From NCBI GenBank assembly GCA_902628605.1, contig CACONV010000001.1, forward strand, positions 11,101 through 75,100: 64,000 bases of DNA. The letters run 5' to 3'. The notes below the pieces were generated by a model. That model was not told where the DNA came from and did not search any database. It was given only the letters and a program-made list of their open reading frames with translations. The DNA is from an uncultured Bacteroidota bacterium (GTDB lineage Bacteria > Bacteroidota > Bacteroidia > Flavobacteriales > Flavobacteriaceae). Positions 41,504 to 48,999 of this stretch are shown piece by piece (position 1 is the first letter of the stretch; each line of letters begins with the position of its first letter). Made by a program: the position numbers and the translations under genes.

Positions 41504-42412
41504 ATGAACAAAAACTTTGTTTTGGAATTATTTGGAATATTGCTTTTGCTACTGACTTTTTGTTCATGCAAAAGTAATTTGGACCAAGAAGAGCCCATTC
41601 TGGAAACCAGAAAAGGATTACATAGCCGAGGTCTTGTCTACCAAAATCAAGTAAGAGAATATTTACTCTATATCCCAGAATCCTACAATGAAAGTGTATC
41701 CATGCCCGTAATGCTAAACTTCCACGGATTTGGCGGAACAGCAGAAAGGCATTTACGAAATGCTGATATGAGATCACTTTCTGAATCCAAAGGATTCATT
41801 TTAATATATCCTCAAGGGACCTTGCTTGGAAATTATCCTCATTGGAATCCAAGCCCAATTGGAGAAGGTAATAAAAGTAGTACCGACGATTTAGGATTTA
41901 TAGATAAACTTTTAACTACTCTTCCAGAAAGAATAAATATTGATAGTTCTAGGATTTATGCTTGTGGCTATTCGAACGGTGGTTTCTTATCTTATTCGCT
42001 AGCGTGTAATTTAACTACTCGAATTGCAGCGATAGGCTCTGTTGCAGGCACCATGCTTACTGATACTTACGAAAACTGCGGGGCGAATGAGCCAAAGCCA
42101 ATGATAAATATTCACGGAGCTAAAGATCCTATTGTCCCATACCAAGGTAGTACAGGTTTAGTTTCAATTGACAATGTTTTAGATTTTTGGTCAGAATTAA
42201 ACTTTGCAAAAAATTTGGAGACGGATTTTTTTGAAGGGGTTGAGAATTATATATATAAAGACTCTTTGGGAACTCCTTTGGTTTCACATTTTAAGATAAT
42301 TAACGGTTCACATACTTGGGACTATAACTCTTTATTATCAAATAATACCAGTACTAATGAACTGATATGGGAATTTGTTTCAAAATTTGATATTAACGGA
42401 TATATTAAGTAG
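41504..42412 (+). CDS. PHB depolymerase/feruloyl esterase-like hydrolase, lipoprotein
   Basis: A 302-residue alpha/beta hydrolase with a lipoprotein signal (LLLLTFCSCKSNL). The body matches the polyhydroxybutyrate depolymerase/LpqC group, which includes feruloyl and acetyl xylan esterases. Segments are REYLLYIPESYNESVSMPVM with LNFHGFGG, FILIYPQGTLLGNYPHWNP, and DDLGFIDKLL. The nucleophile motif is CGYSNGGFLS. PMINIHGAKDPIVPYQGSTG carries the Asp, and NGSHTWDYN carries the His. Its place beside the SusCD and sulfatase genes suggests removal of acyl groups from a glycan. Confidence 0.9.
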   Translation: MNKNFVLELFGILLLLLTFCSCKSNLDQEEPILETRKGLHSRGLVYQNQVREYLLYIPESYNESVSMPVMLNFHGFGGTAERHLRNADMRSLSESKGFILIYPQGTLLGNYPHWNPSPIGEGNKSSTDDLGFIDKLLTTLPERINIDSSRIYACGYSNGGFLSYSLACNLTTRIAAIGSVAGTMLTDTYENCGANEPKPMINIHGAKDPIVPYQGSTGLVSIDNVLDFWSELNFAKNLETDFFEGVENYIYKDSLGTPLVSHFKIINGSHTWDYNSLLSNNTSTNELIWEFVSKFDINGYIK

Positions 42413-42445
42413 TTTAAATAAATTTATTCACTTATAACCTTGAAT

Positions 42446-44554
42446 ATGAAAAGATATATTTTTCTTCTGTTAATTGCCCTTTTTTTTAATACTTCCTGTA
42501 CAAATAAGAAAATAATATACCCAGAAACAGATATTATCCCTGTGACTGAGAGTTATTATGGTGACGAAATTTTAGACAATTATAGGTGGCTTGAAGATGA
42601 TACAAGTGAAAAAACAAAAGATTGGGTTGAAAGACAAAATAATACCACCTTTACGTATCTTAATCAAATAAAGTTCAGAGAAGATTTAAAGCAAAGATTT
42701 GAAAAAATATGGAACTACGAGAAACTATCTTCTCCTTTTTTTGAAGGTGATTATGTTTACTATTATAGAAATAACGGTCTTCAAAATCAATATGTTTTAT
42801 ATAGAAAAAGAGATGGTTATGAAGAGGTTTTCTTAGACCCAAATAAATTCTCTGATGATGGTACGATATCTCTTTCTGGACTTAGTTTTTCTAAAGATGG
42901 CAGCAAAGTTTGTTATTCAATAAGTGATGGAGGAAGTGATTGGAGAAAGATAATTGTGATGGATACGGAGTCAAAAGAAGTTATTGAAGACACCCTTGTA
43001 GATATAAAATTTAGTGGTATTAACTGGAAAGCAAATGAAGGTTTCTTCTACTCAAGTTACGATAGGCCAAAGAAAAGTGAATTAAGTGATAAAACCGATC
43101 AGCACAAACTTTATTATCATAAACTAGGAACAAAACAAAAAGATGATAAAGTTATTTTTGGTGGAAAGGATAATGAAAAACACCGATACGTGGGCGCCTC
43201 TGTTACAGAGGACGGCAAGTATTTGATTATAGATGCTTCGAAATTTACCAAAGGAAATATAAGTTTTTTAAAATCCTTAAAAGATGAAACATCCCCTTTG
43301 ATACCCATTGATGAAGACTATAGTACAGACAGCTATCTTGTACACAGTGAAAAGGATAGATTGTTTTTTGTTACAAACAAGAATGCTAAAAATAATAAGG
43401 TTGTATCAGCAAAGGTTAATAGTCCGAACGAAAAGTTTTGGAATGACTTTATTCCTGAAGAAGAAAGCGTGTTAAGTTTGTCATACTCAGCAGGTTATTT
43501 TTTTGCCAAGTATATTGTTGATGTAAGGTCCAAAATCATAAAGTTTGATTTGGATGGTAAAAACCTAGGTGAAATTGAACTTCCAAGTATTGGGACTGCT
43601 AGTGGGTTTAGCGGTAAAAAAGATGATAAAGAGGTCTACTTTACCTTTGCCAACTACAATTCTCCAAGTATAATTTATTCACTTAATCCTAAAAATAATC
43701 AAACTCAAATATATTGGAAACCAGATATAAATTTTGATCCAGAAAAGTATGTTTCGAAACAGATTTTTTATAAATCGAAAGATGGAACAAAAATACCCAT
43801 GACAATAACTCACAAAAAGGGCATTGAGTATAACGGAAACAACCCAACCATTCTTTATGCATACGGGGGATTCAATATCAGTATATTACCATCATTTAGC
43901 ATTTCCAATGCGATATGGATGGAATTAGGTGGGGTTTACGCTGTCCCGAATCTCAGAGGTGGTGGAGAGTACGGAAAAAATTGGCATCTACAGGGTGTAA
44001 AAATGAATAAACAAAATGTATTTGATGATTTTATTGCAGCAGCTGAATATTTAATTTCAAAAAAAATTACAACCTCCGATTATTTAGCAATTCGTGGTGG
44101 TTCAAATGGTGGTTTGCTAGTTGGTGCTACCATGACCCAGCGTCCTGAACTAATGAAAGTGGCTATCCCGGCTGTAGGGGTATTAGATATGTTAAGATAT
44201 CATAAATTTACATCTGGAGCTGGATGGGCATATGATTACGGGACATCTGAAGAGTCTGAGGAAATGTACAGATATTTGAAAAAATATTCACCCGTTCACA
44301 ATGTAAAAGATAACTCCAATTACCCCGCCACGTTAGTTACAACAGCTGACCATGACGACAGGGTTGTCCCTGCTCATTCCTATAAATTTATATCTGAACT
44401 CCAAAAAAAACATATTGGTGATTCACCAGTTTTAATCAGAATTGAAAATAGAGCTGGTCATGGAGCAGGTACACCAGTTAGTAAACGAATTGAGCAATAT
44501 TCTGATATTTACGGATTTATTTTATACAACATGGGGTACAAAACCCTCCCTTAG
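42446..44554 (+). CDS. Prolyl oligopeptidase family serine peptidase (S9A)
   Basis: A 702-residue lipoprotein (signal ALFFNTSCTNKK). The N-terminal propeller begins ESYYGDEILDNYRWLEDDTS, the usual prolyl oligopeptidase opening. The peptidase part has PTILYAYGGFNISILPSFSI, NLRGGGEYGKNWHL, the Ser in RGGSNGGLLVG, the Asp in ADHDDRVVPAHSYKF and the His in RAGHGAGTPVSK. All three catalytic residues are present. It cleaves short peptides after Pro. ATG 42446 is used because the TTG at 42440 gives no gain. It ends six bases before the fructosamine kinase gene. Confidence 0.95.
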   Translation: MKRYIFLLLIALFFNTSCTNKKIIYPETDIIPVTESYYGDEILDNYRWLEDDTSEKTKDWVERQNNTTFTYLNQIKFREDLKQRFEKIWNYEKLSSPFFEGDYVYYYRNNGLQNQYVLYRKRDGYEEVFLDPNKFSDDGTISLSGLSFSKDGSKVCYSISDGGSDWRKIIVMDTESKEVIEDTLVDIKFSGINWKANEGFFYSSYDRPKKSELSDKTDQHKLYYHKLGTKQKDDKVIFGGKDNEKHRYVGASVTEDGKYLIIDASKFTKGNISFLKSLKDETSPLIPIDEDYSTDSYLVHSEKDRLFFVTNKNAKNNKVVSAKVNSPNEKFWNDFIPEEESVLSLSYSAGYFFAKYIVDVRSKIIKFDLDGKNLGEIELPSIGTASGFSGKKDDKEVYFTFANYNSPSIIYSLNPKNNQTQIYWKPDINFDPEKYVSKQIFYKSKDGTKIPMTITHKKGIEYNGNNPTILYAYGGFNISILPSFSISNAIWMELGGVYAVPNLRGGGEYGKNWHLQGVKMNKQNVFDDFIAAAEYLISKKITTSDYLAIRGGSNGGLLVGATMTQRPELMKVAIPAVGVLDMLRYHKFTSGAGWAYDYGTSEESEEMYRYLKKYSPVHNVKDNSNYPATLVTTADHDDRVVPAHSYKFISELQKKHIGDSPVLIRIENRAGHGAGTPVSKRIEQYSDIYGFILYNMGYKTLP

Positions 44555-44560
44555 TTTTAT

Positions 44561-45418
44561 ATGAATAATATAGAAACTGCTAAACAAATAATTAAGCAAG
44601 AATTAAATTCCAACATAAAAAAAGTATCCCAATTAGGAGGAGGTAGTATAAATTCTGTGTTCTTAGTTGAACTGGAAAAAACCAAAATTGTACTCAAAAT
44701 TAATGATTCGCTTAAATTCCCAGGAATGTTTGAAAATGAAAAAAAAGGGTTATTAAAATTAAATAAATCTGGAGTTAAAACACCACAGGTAATTTTCGAA
44801 AGAACAAAGGACAACCTGGCTTTTTTAGCTTTAGAATATATCCCAAATGGAAACTTTCGGAATTGGGAACTCTTTGGAGAAAGACTGGCTGTTCTTCACA
44901 TGAATAAAAATGAGTTTTTTGGTCTTGATTATGACAACTATATTGGTTCTTTGAGACAAATAAATAAGAAGGAGGATAATTGGAAAGGTTTCTATTCGAA
45001 TCAAAGACTTCTACATCTTACAAAATTTGCATTTGATAAAGAATTGCTTAGTAAAACGGATTCAAAAAAAATGGAGGAAATTTGCTTAAAATTGGACATG
45101 TATATACCTTTTACAGAACCATCACTAATTCATGGAGATCTATGGTCGGGGAATTTGATTTTTGACCAGCAAGGAAAACCAGTATTTATCGATCCTGCTA
45201 TTTATTATGGACATCCAGAAATGGACTGGGCTATGCTTTCTTTATTTGGGAGTTACCCGCAGACAGCGATGAAAAGTTATTGCAATATTATTTCCTTAGA
45301 AAATAATTATTTTGAAAGAGAAAAGATATATCAATTATACCCTCTTTTGGTTCATCTTATTTTATTTGGTAGAGGATACTACAGGGATATTTCTGAAATC
45401 TTGAACTTTTATAGTTGA
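44561..45418 (+). CDS. Fructosamine kinase family protein
   Basis: A 285-residue cytosolic kinase of the fructosamine/ketosamine-3-kinase family. GGGSINSVFLVELEKTKIVL is the Gly-rich loop with the Lys. Then come FEFE-like lobe text (ALEYIPNGNFRNWELFGERL), the catalytic HGDLWSGNLIFD near residue 190, and VFIDPAIYYGHPEMDWAM, holding the Mg-binding Asp. All key residues are there. It would phosphorylate sugar-amine adducts to repair glycated proteins. It follows the prolyl oligopeptidase gene by six bases. An operon is likely. Confidence 0.93.
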   Translation: MNNIETAKQIIKQELNSNIKKVSQLGGGSINSVFLVELEKTKIVLKINDSLKFPGMFENEKKGLLKLNKSGVKTPQVIFERTKDNLAFLALEYIPNGNFRNWELFGERLAVLHMNKNEFFGLDYDNYIGSLRQINKKEDNWKGFYSNQRLLHLTKFAFDKELLSKTDSKKMEEICLKLDMYIPFTEPSLIHGDLWSGNLIFDQQGKPVFIDPAIYYGHPEMDWAMLSLFGSYPQTAMKSYCNIISLENNYFEREKIYQLYPLLVHLILFGRGYYRDISEILNFYS

Positions 45419-45455
45419 TTTAATATTTAAATTAAAATTGTCAAAATTTTAAGAT

Positions 45456-45463
45456 TATATTTA
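45456..45463 (+). promoter_or_regulatory. Candidate -7 box for the 45480 small-gene operon
   Basis: TATATTTA lies 16 bases before the ATG at 45480. A TTG occurs 18 bases further up (45438). The arrangement fits a Bacteroidota promoter. Confidence 0.4.
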
Positions 45464-45479
45464 TAGTAAGCATATTGTA

Positions 45480-45686
45480 ATGGGCAAGCAGATAATTTTA
45501 ATTGGATTTTTTTTAGTTATTGTGGGTGGAATTTACTTGATTATTGAAAAAAATGAAATCAATTATGATAATCCCTTAGATTTTAAATTTGAAAAAGGAA
45601 ATACGAAATTTTATTTCCCACTTGGATCATCAATTTTATTAAGTGTCGTTCTTTCTCTAATTTTTTATCTCTTTAGGAAAATGTGA
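45480..45686 (+). CDS. DUF2905 family small membrane protein
   Basis: A 68-residue protein with two membrane helices. The first, IILIGFFLVIVGGIYLII, and the second, GSSILLSVVLSLIFYLF, flank FKFEKGNTKFYFPL. This is the layout and wording of DUF2905 (start 'MGK.LI.iG..l...G', end 'fyfPl.ssil.SvvlSli...f'). The function is unknown. It heads an operon of three tiny membrane proteins. Its TGA overlaps the ATG of the next gene by one base (TGATG). Confidence 0.85.
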   Translation: MGKQIILIGFFLVIVGGIYLIIEKNEINYDNPLDFKFEKGNTKFYFPLGSSILLSVVLSLIFYLFRKM

Positions 45687-45832
45687 TGAAATATTTTATT
45701 AGAAATTTTGGGTTTTTCATTATTGGATTGGGTATTACTCTGAGCGTTTTTGAATTTTTATTAGAAAATAGTGGTATTGTTCTTATTTTTGGATTAATCA
45801 TATTAATTGCTTCCTACTTTATTAAAAATTAA
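45686..45832 (+). CDS. Small two-helix membrane protein (48 aa)
   Basis: A 48-residue frame starts in the TGATG overlap with the DUF2905 gene and ends three bases before the next frame. Two hydrophobic stretches, FGFFIIGLGITLSVFEFLL and GIVLIFGLIILIASYFI, are joined by ENS. The tail is basic (IKN). The layout repeats that of DUF2905 in shorter form. Coupled start, membrane character and tight spacing support it as a gene. The family is unknown. Confidence 0.7.
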   Translation: MKYFIRNFGFFIIGLGITLSVFEFLLENSGIVLIFGLIILIASYFIKN

Positions 45833-45835
45833 TTA

Positions 45836-46093
45836 GTGTTTTCGAAAAAAATCATTCTTATAATTTTATTTGTCTGGAGTTTACCAAGTTTCTACTTTAG
45901 GAGCAGATTCAGAAAAATTGTATATCAAACAGATGATTGGAAAATTAACATCAAGCCTCTTTTTATCAAAGAGTTGAAGGGATTATTTTTTAAACTATAC
46001 CCAAATGATGAAGTGTATCTGAAAATTAGAAGGAATTATATCATCTATTTAGTTATTTATTTTGCATTATTTATTTTGTATTTAAAATTATAA
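45836..46093 (+). CDS. Small membrane protein, GTG start (85 aa)
   Basis: An 85-residue protein begins with GTG three bases after the preceding stop. A first helix (IILIILFVWSLPSFYF) and a last helix (IIYLVIYFALFILYLKL) enclose a basic, amphipathic middle (RSRFRKIVYQTDDWKINIK). No family is recognised. It closes the small operon. The next gene starts 13 bases later, and so could also be part of it. Confidence 0.6.
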   Translation: MFSKKIILIILFVWSLPSFYFRSRFRKIVYQTDDWKINIKPLFIKELKGLFFKLYPNDEVYLKIRRNYIIYLVIYFALFILYLKL

Positions 46094-46106
46094 CTTTAAA
46101 AATATT

Positions 46107-47360
46107 ATGAATAAAAGAGAATTTATTCAAAAATTTGGTTTGGTGGGTTTAGCTACTTACTCTTTACCGGGTGATATTATTTATGATAAGAATAAATTTA
46201 ATTTACCTCCCTTTAAGACTGAAGATGATTTGTGGAAAACCGTAAGAGGTCATTACTCCCTAAAACCAGATTATATAAATTTAGAAAACGGTTACTATAA
46301 TATCATCCCCAATCCAACTCTATATAAATACATTGAACATGTTAAAACCATAAATTTTGAAGGATCCTATTATATGAGAAATAGTCTTGAAGAAGATAAT
46401 CTAAAACTTAGAAAAAGGATTTCAAACTGGTTGTCGTGTGATAAAAAAAATATTATTATTACTCGAAATACAACTGAATCATTGGACCTAATAATTGGAG
46501 GTTATCCATGGGAAAAAGGGGACGAGGCAATTTATGCAGAGCAGGACTATGGTTCCATGAAATTAATGTTTGAGCAGGTCTCTAAAAGATATAATATCAA
46601 GACCAAAGTGATTTCAATTCCAAATCATCCATCCACAGATGAGGAAATTATACGTCTATATGAAAGTAAGATTACGAAAAAAACGAAATTACTGATGGTT
46701 TGTCATATGATCAACATAACTGGTCAAGTACTTCCTATAAAAAAAATTTGTGAGATGGCTCACAGCTATGGTGTTGAGGTAATGGTAGATGGAGCTCACT
46801 GTATTGGCCATTTTGATTTTTCTATTGGGGATTTGAATTGTGATTACTATGGTTCAAGTTTACATAAGTGGTTGTCAGCTCCATTAGGTGCTGGTTTACT
46901 ATTTATTAAAGAAAAACATATTGCAAAAATTTGGCCTTTGCTGGCTGGACATTCAACCGGTTTCAATGGAATAAAAAGATTGAATCATTTAGGAACAAAT
47001 CCAGTACATGTACATTTAGCTATAAACAATGCTCTTGATTACATAGAATGGGTGGGAATCAAAAGAAAAGAAAAAAGACTCAAAAAACTTCAAAACCATT
47101 GGATAGAAAATTTAAAAAATGTTTCAAATGTAGAAATAAATACCCCTTTGGCTTTCACAAAAAGTTTTGGTATTGGAAACGTTGGTATTAAGAATATTCC
47201 TCCTAAGATTATGGCCGAACAACTTTTAAAAAGGTTTAAAATTTTTACCGTTGCCATCGACTATGCAAATGTAAAAGGATGTAGGATTACACCAAATATT
47301 TATAGTTCAATCGATGAAATTGAAATTTTTATTGATGCAGTAAAAAAACTGGCTTCTTGA
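46107..47360 (+). CDS. Exported class V aminotransferase-fold PLP enzyme
   Basis: A 417-residue fold-type I PLP enzyme like isopenicillin N epimerase and cysteine desulfurases. The PLP Lys is Lys254 in SSLHKWLSAPLGAG. VDGAHC (Asp228) is the ring-nitrogen Asp, and ITRNTTESLDLIIGGYPW sits near 118. The N-terminus NKREFIQKFGLVGLATYS looks like a Tat signal with Lys-Arg in place of Arg-Arg. Export is not usual for PLP enzymes but fits Tat, which carries folded proteins with cofactors. Its substrate is unknown. It overlaps the next gene by four bases. Confidence 0.88.
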   Translation: MNKREFIQKFGLVGLATYSLPGDIIYDKNKFNLPPFKTEDDLWKTVRGHYSLKPDYINLENGYYNIIPNPTLYKYIEHVKTINFEGSYYMRNSLEEDNLKLRKRISNWLSCDKKNIIITRNTTESLDLIIGGYPWEKGDEAIYAEQDYGSMKLMFEQVSKRYNIKTKVISIPNHPSTDEEIIRLYESKITKKTKLLMVCHMINITGQVLPIKKICEMAHSYGVEVMVDGAHCIGHFDFSIGDLNCDYYGSSLHKWLSAPLGAGLLFIKEKHIAKIWPLLAGHSTGFNGIKRLNHLGTNPVHVHLAINNALDYIEWVGIKRKEKRLKKLQNHWIENLKNVSNVEINTPLAFTKSFGIGNVGIKNIPPKIMAEQLLKRFKIFTVAIDYANVKGCRITPNIYSSIDEIEIFIDAVKKLAS

Positions 47361-48052
47361 TTTTAGCTTTTAAATTTTATAGTAAGTCTATAACTTTTAT
47401 TTGTTTACTCGCGCTGTTATCTGCAGGCTTTTTTTATGCGCAAGATGGGGATCTGCTAATCCAACAATACGACAAAAACTCAATTGATCTCGAGTTTTAT
47501 AGAAAATTAAATTTTGAGGTTTTTTTAGAACCGGGTATAACTAACACGGTTGATAGAGAAACTTCCGGAAAAATTAATCTGAACTTTGGGACCAACATTC
47601 ACTACCGTTTTACTAGAAGCTTTGGTTTGTCAACAGGGGTTTATATTAGTAAAATTGGTTATCAAAACAATTTGGAAACAAATAAAAGTATTGACAATTT
47701 AAAGTTTGTCACAATCCCACTTTTTATTAAACTCTACCCGCTTAAAAAGATTAACTTTTTCCTTGGTGGAACATATAATTTTTACCAAAATGGATTTAAT
47801 AAGCTAGACAAAAATGCAGAAAAAGTTGAAATAATTGATGGGGTCTTCGTTAACTCTATGGGCGTTTTTACAGGCATAGAATATATAATTAAAAAAAGAA
47901 TATCATTTTCAATTAGTTATAAAATTCAAAAGAGAAACTACAGAAATTATCAGTCAGAAACTCAAAACTTTAATGGGTTTTATGGAGCTTTAAATATTAA
48001 AGTATTAAATCCAGAAAAGGCAAAAAACAGATTTAATGGAATTAACAATTGA
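47357..48052 (+). CDS. Outer membrane beta-barrel protein
   Basis: A 231-residue exported protein. The TTG start overlaps the stop of the previous gene (TTGA). The signal is FICLLALLSAGFFYAQ. The mature part has alternating strands of a small barrel, such as NFEVFLEPGITNTV, GTNIHYRFTRSFGLSTGVYI, KFVTIPLFIKLYP with FFLGGTYNFYQNG, and RISFSISYKIQKRNYRN. It resembles the outer-membrane beta-barrel domain (OMP_b-brl) common in Bacteroidota. It probably has eight strands. No ligand or enzymatic site is seen. The translational coupling to a PLP enzyme is unusual. Confidence 0.78.
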   Translation: MILAFKFYSKSITFICLLALLSAGFFYAQDGDLLIQQYDKNSIDLEFYRKLNFEVFLEPGITNTVDRETSGKINLNFGTNIHYRFTRSFGLSTGVYISKIGYQNNLETNKSIDNLKFVTIPLFIKLYPLKKINFFLGGTYNFYQNGFNKLDKNAEKVEIIDGVFVNSMGVFTGIEYIIKKRISFSISYKIQKRNYRNYQSETQNFNGFYGALNIKVLNPEKAKNRFNGINN

Positions 48053-48069
48053 TTCAATTTAAACAACTA

Positions 48070-48999
48070 TTAAAAAAAGTAAGTGACAGATATTTTGCTA
48101 TAGTGATGCTGTTCTTCTGGTTGTAAAAAATTATCAGGTGTGCGGTTTTTGTATATGTAGATGAACTTCCAATTTTTAAACTTATAACTAAACCCTAAAT
48201 CAAATATTAGCCTAAAAGTTTTAGATCTAGCAGTAAATAAGGCTTGCTCCTTTTGGAATCCTTTTCCTGAAAGCATAAAATCATGAAAAACAAATAAAGG
48301 GTTAAGCCCAAAATATATTCCTAATTTGTCAGAATTTACGTATAATGGATTTGAAATTTTGTCATTTACATTTACGCCATAATTTACTCCAAAATTAGTT
48401 TCAAAAGCTATTCTTTGAGTACCCAACGTAGCTTTGACTTTTCTATACATAAATAAATTTGGAGTTATTTCATTTTGAAAATAATAGGAAGTAAAAATAT
48501 TTAAATGTAAAGCATTAGGAATCTGCCCTTCCCAAGTAGGTATATCCGCATTTATAATTTTTTTGTGATAAAAGTTTTGCATTCTATCAGCGAGTGACCA
48601 TTCCCCCGTCAGACCAAATTGAAATCCATATTCAAAAAAGCTGTTATTTTTTTTCTCTATTTGTAAAACATGTCTCAAGAATGTCCACCCGCCAAAGGGA
48701 TAATTATAATTTTCAAAATCTTTAGAATCGGTATCTGATGGAGTATATATTTCTTGACCTAACTCCCAAATTTTAAATTTTTTTATTGAGTCTTTTTTAA
48801 CAACCTTACCTGTTTCAATAAATATACCGCTAGAGTAGTATTCATCTGTGAGGAAGTATAAATCGTTCTCAACATCTAAATTTAAATAACTTGATTGAGC
48901 AATTGTTAAATTGCATATAAGAAAAATGCAAGTATATTTTAAAGAATTAATTATTGAGTTTTTAAAAACCAAGATCTTCAAGATCTTCATCTGTTCCAA
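48070..48999 (-). CDS. LpxR-like lipid A deacylase family (DUF2219)
   Basis: A 309-residue outer-membrane protein. VENDLYFLTDEYYSSGIFIE is the N-D and T-D opening of the LpxR family, which removes the 3'-acyloxyacyl group from lipid A in an outer-membrane barrel. GQEIYTPSDT and FENYNYPFGGWTFL (family: PYAGW) follow. The rest is beta strands. The annotated start at 48999 overlaps the PBP gene by 38 bases. A start at ATG 48990 or TTG 48972 is possible; the signal itself, SLKYTCIFLICNLTIAQ, begins later. Confidence 0.8.
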   Translation of the reverse strand: MEQMKILKILVFKNSIINSLKYTCIFLICNLTIAQSSYLNLDVENDLYFLTDEYYSSGIFIETGKVVKKDSIKKFKIWELGQEIYTPSDTDSKDFENYNYPFGGWTFLRHVLQIEKKNNSFFEYGFQFGLTGEWSLADRMQNFYHKKIINADIPTWEGQIPNALHLNIFTSYYFQNEITPNLFMYRKVKATLGTQRIAFETNFGVNYGVNVNDKISNPLYVNSDKLGIYFGLNPLFVFHDFMLSGKGFQKEQALFTARSKTFRLIFDLGFSYKFKNWKFIYIYKNRTPDNFLQPEEQHHYSKISVTYFF

